Source: G963663365 sp963663365 (lineage in GTDB: Bacteria > Hinthialibacterota > Hinthialibacteria > Hinthialibacterales > G963663365). From it: DNA of 64,000 bases. The notes beneath the pieces were generated by a model. That model ran no database searches. It worked only from the letters and a program-made list of their open reading frames with translations, and was not told the DNA's origin. Location: NCBI GenBank assembly GCA_963663365.2, contig CAXXIH010000006.1, positions 62,001 to 126,000 on the forward strand, given 5' to 3'. Shown in pieces: positions 1 through 7,875 of this stretch. Position numbers and translations under genes: made by a program. The number at the start of each line of letters is the position of its first letter. Position 1 is the stretch's first letter.

Positions 1-94
1 AAATGACTGTACATAGCACTCTCTGCTATTTACCAAGTGACTCCCTCTCCCTCCTCCTTTTCTTTGCAGGTGACTCCTGCATTGAAATCTCTGG

Positions 95-149
95 ACCGGC
101 CCGCTGCCTCAATACTCCTTCGATGTAGTGAGGAGTGCAGCGGGCCGGT
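95..149. repeat. Large GC-rich stem-loop
   Basis: The arms at 95-107 and 137-149 are perfectly complementary over 13 bp (ACCGGCCCGCTGC and its reverse complement). Inside them, ACTCCT at 114-119 pairs with AGGAGT at 131-136. The two stems are separated by a six-base bulge on the left arm, and the terminal loop is about 11 nt. No T-run follows on either strand, so it does not look like an ordinary intrinsic terminator. It could be a structured RNA, the end of a convergent transcript outside the window, or a repeat element. Confidence 0.6.
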
Positions 150-240
150 TCGCCAAAATGCTGGAAAACGATCAAAAAAGAGGAACCTTTTCGATCATGA
201 GGTACAATAAGTTTATTCTGACTGTCGTTTTAATTTGACC

Positions 241-456
241 ATGCGAGACTTGCGGAAGCCATCTTTGCTTGAACGCCTAATCCTAAATCGATCTTGTAAA
301 ACTTATGTTCCATTGGATCGGCCTGTGCCTAGCCGTTTTCCATGGATTACGCGTAACCACCTGCGCCGGCACGGTTTCGAGCTTATTTTGGGTATTTCTT
401 TTGCCCTTGCTCTGATTATTGTCTGCTGGCCGTTGGGGCGGTGTTTGTTTGGGTAG
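241..456 (+). CDS. Small hypothetical membrane protein
   Basis: This is a possible 71-residue basic protein with one hydrophobic helix near the C-terminus (about residues 48-68). I do not recognise it. An in-frame TTG lies two codons upstream, but ATG at 241 is the more natural start. No clear Shine-Dalgarno sequence is seen. A GTCGTTTT motif at 224-231, directly upstream, matches half of the palindrome over the downstream blaI-type promoter, so the two might be co-regulated. It may also be a chance ORF. Confidence 0.35.
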   Translation: MRDLRKPSLLERLILNRSCKTYVPLDRPVPSRFPWITRNHLRRHGFELILGISFALALIIVCWPLGRCLFG

Positions 457-645
457 TTCCTAAACAGCCGCCTCAATCTCATAGCCGGAGCCTGCCTGAT
501 AATGGGTAGATTCGACCTCCTTTTCTCTTCGCTTTGGCAAGAGTCCGAAGCCTCTCTTTCCCCTGTGCTTTGCCCCTGTTTTGTAACCCTTTATTTTCAG
601 TAGAGCCTATTTCAGACAAAAATCCTTACATTTGTCGTTTTTTTG

Positions 646-678
646 TTGACAATAACGACAGAAGTCGTTATTTATATT
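646..678 (+). promoter_or_regulatory. Promoter and palindromic operator of the BlaI-type repressor
   Basis: A consensus -35 (TTGACA, 646-651) is followed by an AT-rich -10 region: TATTTA at 669-674 with a 17-bp spacer, or TATATT at 673-678. The spacer is almost entirely filled by a perfect inverted repeat, AATAACGAC (651-659), four bases, GTCGTTATT (664-672). BlaI/MecI repressors are known to bind dyads overlapping their own promoter, so autoregulation is inferred. A further GTCGTTTT half-site lies at 634-641. Confidence 0.65.
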
Positions 679-740
679 TATCAGATTCGTTCTTCACACA
701 AATCAATCGCTTTTGCAGGCTGGAAAGAGGTAGAGCAAAC

Positions 741-1157
741 ATGCAATCACGAGGACTGGATTTGCCCGCATCGGAACTGGAAGTGTTGCGCATCCTTTGG
801 GAGCGGGGCCCCTCAACGGTAAGCGATGTACGGGAGCATCTTGCCGCCCAACGTAAAGCACCTATTGCGCATCCCACAGTAGCCACATTGATCCAACGTC
901 TGGAAAAGAAGGGCTATGTCTCCCGGACCGGACAACGGGTGGGGAAGGCGTTTGTGTTTCAAGCCGCGCTCAAACCGGAACGAGCCCGCAAGTATCTCGT
1001 GCGGGAGTTTGTTTCACGCAATTTCGGGAATGATCCTTTTCCTGTTTTTTCATCCTTAATTGAAGCCGGCGATTTGAGCGCCGGGGAAATCGCACGTCTG
1101 CGGTCGATGCTCGATCAGCTCGAAGCATCTCAAGATTTGGAGGGAGATGATGCTTGA
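741..1157 (+). CDS. BlaI/MecI/CopY family transcriptional repressor
   Basis: A 138-residue winged-helix repressor. The start is fixed by GAGG about eight bases before ATG 741, although the frame is open further upstream. The N-terminal half has the family pattern: L..E..VL.ILW at residues 7-18, then VREHL, the recognition region HPTVATLIQRL, and the wing segment KKGYVSR. The C-terminal part is the dimerisation region. In the Bla/Mec systems such a repressor is inactivated when an M56 membrane protease signals. Here the stop codon overlaps the start of the M56 gene by 11 bases, so translation is probably coupled. The palindrome over its promoter suggests it represses the whole three-gene operon. 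The inducing signal is unknown and need not be a beta-lactam. Confidence 0.88.
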   Translation: MQSRGLDLPASELEVLRILWERGPSTVSDVREHLAAQRKAPIAHPTVATLIQRLEKKGYVSRTGQRVGKAFVFQAALKPERARKYLVREFVSRNFGNDPFPVFSSLIEAGDLSAGEIARLRSMLDQLEASQDLEGDDA

Positions 1158-4100
1158 AAATTATTTAAATCTATCCGATCTCTGGTGGCGTTGGTTGTGG
1201 TTATGTCTTCCCGGTGGAGTGCTGCTTTATTTCGCTGTGGAGATTGTGCAGCGTTACGGTAAGAAATTCCCGCCTTCGTTGCGGTATTGGTTGTTGATTG
1301 CGGTCCTGCTCAATTTTGTGATCCCTGCGCCGTGGCATCTGCAGGTGCCGGTGAAAACGCTGTGGTTATCAAGCGAAACGGTAACCGAGAGATTGGAGCC
1401 AGAGCCTTTTACGCAGCCTAAGCATACCGAACGCAAGGCAAATGAAACCGCGAATCGAAATACCATTGCGGCATCATGGCCGAATATAACAAGTGAGTAT
1501 GAATTTGCCGTTCCCGGACCTTTGGAATCTTCGGAACCTGGTACTGAAAGTAATCCCCGTACACAACAAACGGTTTTAGTGTGGCTCGGGAAATTAGAGA
1601 TTTCAGATTGGCTCTTTGGCGTGTTCGTGCTGGGGCTGCTCATGGTTTGTATTTCGCTCACGGCAAAAATCACGCGTCTTTTGTGGATTCACTTTCGCGC
1701 GCGAACGGACGAAGAACTCACTCGCCAGTGCGAGCGGTTGTGTGTGCGTATGGATTTGCGTATGCCCCGGATCTGGATCAGCGAATGCATTCCCGGTCCG
1801 GTGGCGGGCGGATTATTCACGCCGTATGTATTGATGCCCGCTTCGTATCGAAAACTGTCCTCTGAATCGCAGGAACTTCTGCTGCTGCACGAACTCGCGC
1901 ATCTCAAATTCCGCGATCCTTTGGTCAATTGGCTTCAGATTTTAATCGGTGTGCTGTGTTGGTGGAATCCCTGTGTTTACCGTTTGAATCATCTGATCCG
2001 TTGCGAACGCGAACACCGTTGCGACGATTATGTGCTTCAACTGCATCCCGCCGGAGCGGATGCCTATCCGCGTGTATTGCTGGATGCTGCCGAGGAGCAG
2101 GTCCGCTGCCGTCAGCAGGCTTTGGTGTCCGCATTTGCCTATCCACATCATGCGCTGAGCGAACGCATTAAAAGGTTGGCGCAAAAAACAAAACCGCAGA
2201 CACCAATTTGGATGGTGGCAAGTTTGTTGGTTCTATTTTGTGTTCCTCTGTTCTTTAGTGTCGATACGGTGCGCGCGGATTCCGGAGTAATAAGCAGTGA
2301 AACTCCCGCATCGATTCCGTATGCAGAAAAAACAGCTGCTCATGGAAAAATAAGCTCGGATTTAGAAGAGCCGCAAGGTGTTTGGTCAATCGAAGGCCCG
2401 GACGGCGAAAAGATTTTCACCTCCCATTGGAACTGGAGGGTGGAGCCCGTCTATGCCGACTATGCACCGGACAGCAATATGCTGGCGGTTCCGAGTGGCG
2501 CAGGCATCTTGGTTTGGGACTTGAATTGGAATCAGAACAAACCGCGCTATTACCTTCATGAATATTTAAACCAACCCAGTAGTGCAAAGCAGGTACGCTG
2601 CATTGCTATTTCACAAAATGGTACTCATGTGATCGACGGGAAACACGATGGCACGGTAACGGTTTATAATGTTTTTGAAGAAGAATCGCTCTATAAGCTC
2701 CATTGCCCGCAAGATGAAAACAAACCTGAAAGGGGGACGGGGGGCTACCCAAATATGGAAGTAATGTGCCTTGTGTTTTCTTGGGATGAAAAACAGTTCG
2801 CTGTTGGACATCGGAACGGACTCGTACGGATTTTGGAGACGGAAACAGGCAAAGAGCGATGTTCCTTTAACTACGATAAACTCTACAATCCGGCCGGTGA
2901 GGAAGCTCCCGGACTGTTAAGATTTTCTCCTGATGGGAATTCGCTTCTGATCGGTCATGCAGGACAATCCAAACAGCAATTTGAATCCCTTCATGGAGAC
3001 CATTGTTTGGTTGACTTGAATGATCCATCACAAATTCGGGTCATTACACAGCTTAAGACGTTCATACAGACCTTTGCTTTTATGCCGGATGGGAAATCGT
3101 ATTGTACGGTGTCCAGCAGTTCAATTGTACGTGAAACCCCGGGCGCCAAATACAAACTGCAAGCGTGGGATCTTCAAACCGGTAAAGAACGGACTGATCT
3201 ATCTCTACCACAGCCTCAAGGAGTAGCCGCGATTTATTTCGACAAACATGGCGATGTGTTGAGTCTTTATGAAGACCGCGAGAAAATCGAAATTAAAAAT
3301 GAAAGTAAGAATCAAATCCTTTGGGAAAAACCGGCTTTACAAGTAAACAGAGAGATTAGTGTACTGGGATTCTCGCACGATAGCCGTTTTCTTATTAACA
3401 GGATTTGGCATGAGACGAAGTGGTATGATCATCAATACCGTGATCCGGACACCGCCAAGCCGGTTCGCGACCTGAATGCAGATCTAGGCCTTCCGGAATT
3501 CTATGCAATCCGCGAAATCTCGGCGGATGGGCGATTCGGAGCCGGAGTGGGCAATGAATGGAAAACGTTTTTCTGCGTAGATTTTCTAAGCGGGAAGATA
3601 TCGAAATTCGAGAATTCGATGGATTTTTCCACACCGATCAAGTTTTCAGGCAATGGTAATCGTGTTTTGGTTAAAGATGTAGAGGGTGAATCCGTTACAA
3701 TTCTTAATACCGCCTCACTTTCAAAGGTGGCTTGTTTTGAGAGTCCAGCTGTAGATCCCCGCAAGGCGGAGGAATTGAACTACGATGGCCGCCGGCTTTT
3801 GGTCAGACAGCCTGGTGGCGCGCGGCTGATCGATATTGAAACTGGCGAAACTGTGCAGACATTCACGATGCCTGACAAGATTTCTGCTCTGCCTCTTGGA
3901 AAACAAGAAACAGAGATGTGTGATGGCAAAGGTTTTGAGATTTGTGATGCAATTTTTCATCCTGATGGAAAGCGGATCATTTCGCGTTTGACTTATGATA
4001 TGAATCCTGGCGACACGCCCCAATACCATTTCCCTCTACAAATTTGGAATATCGAAACGGGTGAGATGATTGAAGAGATCGACCAGGATCGTTTTACCGT

Positions 4101-4359
4101 GTCCATGTCACTTTCCCGAAATGGACGTTGGCTGGCATTTGGTGAGATGGAAGGCAGGCTTCACCTGGTTGATCTTGAATCGAACCGCCGTTTTATAAAG
4201 AAAATGCCAAGCCAATCTTATGTGACATTTTCGCCGGATGGAAACAAGGTACTTATCCGCATGGCTTGGGGTGTGCAGCAAATTTGGGATTTCAAGCATT
4301 TGCTTTCTACTTGCAGTGAAGTGGAGATGTCGGCGGATGCTGCGAGCGGCAATGCTTGA
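1147..4359 (+). CDS. M56 (BlaR1-type) membrane peptidase with C-terminal WD40-like sensor
   Basis: A 1070-residue membrane protein. The N-terminal ~375 residues follow the BlaR1 layout: hydrophobic helices near residues 12-33, 43-62, 155-175 and 352-372, a cytoplasmic zinc-protease motif HELAH at 248-252 and a downstream CEREHRCDD segment holding the likely third zinc ligand. In BlaR1 the fourth helix leads to an external penicillin-binding sensor. Here it leads to about 680 residues of WD40-like beta-propeller repeats, with recurring F-SPDG, I-N-ETG and H-VDLES motifs. I infer an extracytoplasmic sensor that triggers cleavage of the co-encoded BlaI-type repressor. The last ~40 residues of the protease half lie before a 35-bp gap to a paralogue. 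The protease assignment is firm; the ligand is unknown. Confidence 0.85.
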   Translation: MMLENYLNLSDLWWRWLWLCLPGGVLLYFAVEIVQRYGKKFPPSLRYWLLIAVLLNFVIPAPWHLQVPVKTLWLSSETVTERLEPEPFTQPKHTERKANETANRNTIAASWPNITSEYEFAVPGPLESSEPGTESNPRTQQTVLVWLGKLEISDWLFGVFVLGLLMVCISLTAKITRLLWIHFRARTDEELTRQCERLCVRMDLRMPRIWISECIPGPVAGGLFTPYVLMPASYRKLSSESQELLLLHELAHLKFRDPLVNWLQILIGVLCWWNPCVYRLNHLIRCEREHRCDDYVLQLHPAGADAYPRVLLDAAEEQVRCRQQALVSAFAYPHHALSERIKRLAQKTKPQTPIWMVASLLVLFCVPLFFSVDTVRADSGVISSETPASIPYAEKTAAHGKISSDLEEPQGVWSIEGPDGEKIFTSHWNWRVEPVYADYAPDSNMLAVPSGAGILVWDLNWNQNKPRYYLHEYLNQPSSAKQVRCIAISQNGTHVIDGKHDGTVTVYNVFEEESLYKLHCPQDENKPERGTGGYPNMEVMCLVFSWDEKQFAVGHRNGLVRILETETGKERCSFNYDKLYNPAGEEAPGLLRFSPDGNSLLIGHAGQSKQQFESLHGDHCLVDLNDPSQIRVITQLKTFIQTFAFMPDGKSYCTVSSSSIVRETPGAKYKLQAWDLQTGKERTDLSLPQPQGVAAIYFDKHGDVLSLYEDREKIEIKNESKNQILWEKPALQVNREISVLGFSHDSRFLINRIWHETKWYDHQYRDPDTAKPVRDLNADLGLPEFYAIREISADGRFGAGVGNEWKTFFCVDFLSGKISKFENSMDFSTPIKFSGNGNRVLVKDVEGESVTILNTASLSKVACFESPAVDPRKAEELNYDGRRLLVRQPGGARLIDIETGETVQTFTMPDKISALPLGKQETEMCDGKGFEICDAIFHPDGKRIISRLTYDMNPGDTPQYHFPLQIWNIETGEMIEEIDQDRFTVSMSLSRNGRWLAFGEMEGRLHLVDLESNRRFIKKMPSQSYVTFSPDGNKVLIRMAWGVQQIWDFKHLLSTCSEVEMSADAASGNA
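1420..1607 (+). repeat. 188-bp perfect duplicate, copy 1
   Basis: Every base matches 4665-4852 in the downstream paralogue, while sequence on both sides has diverged by substitutions. It encodes the loop between membrane helices two and three of the M56 protein. This pattern points to gene conversion or a very recent exchange between the tandem copies. Confidence 0.9.
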
Positions 4360-4394
4360 TGAGTCTTTAGCCTCCTAAGAAATGGAGAGAGACG

Positions 4395-7286
4395 ATGTAT
4401 GAAGGACTGCAAACGATATCCGATCTCTGGTGGCGTTGGTTGTGGTTATGTCTTCCCGGCGGGTTGTTGCTTTATTTTGCTGTGGAGATTGTGCAACGTT
4501 ACGGTAAGAAATTCCCGCCTTCGTTGCGGTATTGGTTGTTGAATGCGGTCCTGCTCAATTTTGTGATTCCTGCGCCGTGGCATCTGCAGGTGCCGGTGCA
4601 AACGCTGTGGTTCTCAAGCGAAACGGTAACAAAGCGATTGGGCTATGAGTCTTTTACACAGCCCAAGCATACCGAACGCAAGGCAAATGAAACCGCGAAT
4701 CGAAATACCATTGCGGCATCATGGCCGAATATAACAAGTGAGTATGAATTTGCCGTTCCCGGACCTTTGGAATCTTCGGAACCTGGTACTGAAAGTAATC
4801 CCCGTACACAACAAACGGTTTTAGTGTGGCTCGGGAAATTAGAGATTTCAGAGTGGCTCTTTGCCGCGTTTGTATTTGGGCTACTTGCGGTTTGTGGTTC
4901 TCTCGCAGTAAAAGTCGGACGTCTTTTGTGGATACATTTTCATGCCGGAACCGATGAGGAATTGACTCATCAGTGCGAGCGGTTGTGTGTACGTATGGAC
5001 CTGCGCATGCCCCGGATTTGGATTAGTGAAAGCATCCCCGGGCCGGTGGCGGGCGGGCTTTTTATGCCGTATGTCTTGATGCCCGCAACATATCGAAATC
5101 TTTCTGCCGAATCGCAGGAACTTCTGTTATTGCATGAACTAGCCCACCTCAAATTTCGCGATCCTTTGGTGAATTGGATTCAGCTCTTTATCGGTGTGCT
5201 GTATTGGTGGAATCCCTGTGTTCACCGTCTAAATCATCTGATTCGTTGCGAGCGTGAACACCGTTGCGATGATTTTGTGCTTCACCTCCATCCCGCCGGA
5301 GCGGATGCTTATCCGCGTGTATTGCTGGATGCTGCCGAGGAGCAGGTCCGCTGCCGTCAGCAGGCTTTGGTATCCGCGTTTGCTTATCCGCATCATGCGT
5401 TGAGCGAACGCATTCGGAGATTAGCCATGAAGACAAAACCACAGACTTCGATTTGGATGGTAGCAAGTTTGACTATTCTATTTTGTGTGCCGCTGTTTTT
5501 AGGGGTCGATGCGGTACGCGCGGATTCCGAAGGAGAAAATACTAAAGACAGCCAGTCCGGAACATCAATTTCTGAGAAAACCTATACCGAGAGTACATCT
5601 GAGGCCGTTGGAAATGTGCCAGGTGTGGCTAGGAGTGTTCAAAACGCCGGAATCGGTTCTGGCGGTTCTTCAAATGCCGGCACGACAATTACCGAAACAA
5701 TTACGAATTACACAGCGACAAAAAAAGATGCAAAATCCGTGGCCACAAATAATCAGAATTCCATGACAACTGCATCCGTAGGTGTAATGAGCGGCTCCGG
5801 CGGTTCCGGTCAGTATGGAGCATCCATGAGTTCCTCTACCGGTCAAATTTCCGGCGGTTATGGGATGGGTATGGGAATGGGCGGCATGGGAATGGGCGGA
5901 GCGGGAATGATGGACGGCATGGGAATGAGCGGCATGGGAATGATGGGTGGCATGGGGCCCATGAGTCTCCAGACGTTTGCTATGCAATTACTCAATGGCG
6001 GCGAAATCAAACTGCTGAATGCAGAGCCTTTTTATTTCGATGCGGAAGAAAAGAATAAGCCGAGTCAGGCGGTGCTGTATGCCTGGGCGACGTGGTGCCC
6101 GCCGTGTTGGGAAGAATTAGCTTTACTTAATGAACTGCAGGATACGTTCGCAAAACATGGCATCTATTGTATTGCCGTGAATGTAACCGATACCCAAAAA
6201 CAAGTACTGGATTACATCAAAGAAACGGGTCTCACGCTCCCCATGGCGGTGAATGCCGATGATGAGCGGAATTTAAATCCTGCTCAAAACGCGGGAGGGC
6301 TGAGACAAATGCGTACGGTTGTCGTGAATGCGAAAGGACCATTTTCTGTTGTAAAGAGTGAACAACCGCAACAAATGATCGTGGATTTGCTCGCGCAATT
6401 ACGCATACCGCAGAGCGAAGTGCAGCAGTCAGATAAAATTGCGCAGCTGTTGAGGGAAAACAATATCTCTTCCGCGAAGAACTCCATGCGTACTCTCGCC
6501 ACGGCGTTGCAGACTTTTTATGCCGACAACAATGAGTTTCCAACACCCTATGAGGGCGCCCGGACAATCGAACGCGCGTCCGCCGATGATAAGAACATCT
6601 TTTATCCTGTTGCCTATTTGAGCAACGTTCTGGCCGATCCTTACGACCCGGATGGCAAGCCGTTCCGCTATTTCAGCGATGGCAACACATGGGTGCTGGT
6701 ATCCAACGGCCCGGATGGGAAACCGGATTATGATGAGAGAACAATGCAGAGTGGACTTAATCAAGATTTTTACCAACAAGTAATATCTCCGATAGCTAAA
6801 GCAGGGAACGAAACATTTTGCCGGGTTTTTCGTTTTGATAAACCCGAGGATTTCGATGATTCTTCAAAAGATTTCACATGGGAGTCAAAATTGAAGTCCG
6901 TGCACACTGCAATTACCAAAGCGCTCGGTTATGGAAATGATCCCTACAAAAGAAGGCAAATTATCTTGGAAACTGATAAATCTTGTTTGGTTGTCTTTGA
7001 TACGCGCGAGAATTTGAAAAAGATAGACAAAATAATCGCAAGTTTGGATCTCTCTTCGGCAGATGAGGCAAGAATTGACGAGAGCCTTTTAGCGCAGGAA
7101 CAGGGCGGGATGGAAACTTTATCGGATTTAGAGCCCTATGTTTGCGATCCGGCCAAAGGCCCCGATAGTTCAGGGGACATCATCATGTTTGGCTGGCCGG
7201 GAGGATGCCGGTTGTTAGGCAAAAGCGGCGAAGAAGGAATCGTCTCATCAAAAAAGACTCTATTCAAAGAAGACGCAAACCGCTGA
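4395..7286 (+). CDS. M56 peptidase with Met-rich linker, thioredoxin-like and GspG-like modules
   Basis: A 963-residue paralogue of the preceding gene, 35 bp downstream with GGAGAG before ATG 4395. The first ~375 residues closely match it, including HELAH at 247-251 and the CEREHRCDD segment. After the fourth helix the outer part is unrelated: a low-complexity linker, a Gly/Met-rich stretch at about 488-523 with 14 methionines, a TlpA/thioredoxin-like domain with CPPC at 568-571, a GspG-like pseudopilin tail (about 700-780, with YDPDGKPFRYF and SNGPDG motifs), and a C-terminal part resembling the short N-domains of secretins (DTRENLKKIDKIIASLD). I infer an extracytoplasmic redox or metal sensor feeding the same repressor. 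Met-rich stretches often bind Cu(I), but that is only suggestive here. I know of no described protein with this combination. Confidence 0.82.
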   Translation: MYEGLQTISDLWWRWLWLCLPGGLLLYFAVEIVQRYGKKFPPSLRYWLLNAVLLNFVIPAPWHLQVPVQTLWFSSETVTKRLGYESFTQPKHTERKANETANRNTIAASWPNITSEYEFAVPGPLESSEPGTESNPRTQQTVLVWLGKLEISEWLFAAFVFGLLAVCGSLAVKVGRLLWIHFHAGTDEELTHQCERLCVRMDLRMPRIWISESIPGPVAGGLFMPYVLMPATYRNLSAESQELLLLHELAHLKFRDPLVNWIQLFIGVLYWWNPCVHRLNHLIRCEREHRCDDFVLHLHPAGADAYPRVLLDAAEEQVRCRQQALVSAFAYPHHALSERIRRLAMKTKPQTSIWMVASLTILFCVPLFLGVDAVRADSEGENTKDSQSGTSISEKTYTESTSEAVGNVPGVARSVQNAGIGSGGSSNAGTTITETITNYTATKKDAKSVATNNQNSMTTASVGVMSGSGGSGQYGASMSSSTGQISGGYGMGMGMGGMGMGGAGMMDGMGMSGMGMMGGMGPMSLQTFAMQLLNGGEIKLLNAEPFYFDAEEKNKPSQAVLYAWATWCPPCWEELALLNELQDTFAKHGIYCIAVNVTDTQKQVLDYIKETGLTLPMAVNADDERNLNPAQNAGGLRQMRTVVVNAKGPFSVVKSEQPQQMIVDLLAQLRIPQSEVQQSDKIAQLLRENNISSAKNSMRTLATALQTFYADNNEFPTPYEGARTIERASADDKNIFYPVAYLSNVLADPYDPDGKPFRYFSDGNTWVLVSNGPDGKPDYDERTMQSGLNQDFYQQVISPIAKAGNETFCRVFRFDKPEDFDDSSKDFTWESKLKSVHTAITKALGYGNDPYKRRQIILETDKSCLVVFDTRENLKKIDKIIASLDLSSADEARIDESLLAQEQGGMETLSDLEPYVCDPAKGPDSSGDIIMFGWPGGCRLLGKSGEEGIVSSKKTLFKEDANR
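4665..4852 (+). repeat. 188-bp perfect duplicate, copy 2
   Basis: Identical to 1420-1607; see the first copy. Confidence 0.9.
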
Positions 7287-7342
7287 CAGCAAAAATTATT
7301 TTGCTTTGAGTGCCGTCTGTTCGATAAACAGAATTTAGCCGA

Positions 7343-7723
7343 TCAGTTTTCCTCTTTCGGGGGCGTGTATTTTTGAAGTTGGACGCGGGTTCCGGTGGGC
7401 AGGGTCCAAGAGAGCGTGTCGCCTTCCAGCACGAAGTTGGTTAATGTGCTTTCGCGTCCAACCCGGGGGGTGAGAGTCAGCTGATTGCCTTCCAGTTTGT
7501 ATTTGCCCCGGGCCAACTTGCCACCCGCTTGTTTGCTGTAACGGTTGTCGGCCTCAAAGGTGTAGATCACCTCTTGGCCACGTTCCGTAACTTGTTTCCA
7601 GGAACCGCCGTAGGGGGGAAGGTTTTTCGCTGTTTCATCGGCCGCAGGACCGCAAGCTACAAATGTATAGGAAAGTAGTAGTACGAATAAAGATTGAGTA
7701 ATGATCTTCATGAGGACCGCCAT
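7343..7723 (-). CDS. Small lipoprotein, lipocalin-like
   Basis: A 126-residue exported protein. A hydrophobic signal segment ends in a lipobox (Phe-Val-Ala-Cys at about 21-24), so it is probably lipidated. The mature part alternates short polar and hydrophobic strands (GSWKQV, YTFEADNRY, GKYKLEGNQLTL, GDTLSWTL), which is the pattern of small lipocalin-like beta-barrel proteins of the META/DUF type. The methionine four codons in (7711) is an equally good start, and neither has a strong ribosome-binding site. It is transcribed towards the M56 operon and has no obvious partner. Confidence 0.65.
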   Translation of the reverse strand: MAVLMKIITQSLFVLLLSYTFVACGPAADETAKNLPPYGGSWKQVTERGQEVIYTFEADNRYSKQAGGKLARGKYKLEGNQLTLTPRVGRESTLTNFVLEGDTLSWTLPTGTRVQLQKYTPPKEEN

Positions 7724-7875
7724 TTAGGTTTCAGTCGTACTGACAAGTATAGATCAGAAGGCGGTTGTTTGTCCCTGCCGGCTGCTGAGACGAGGTTGAG
7801 GCCCCCGGGTTATGCACTCCTACGCGAGTGCTACGGGAGCCTCATCTTCTTTTCCCTCGTGTATTCATACAGCAA

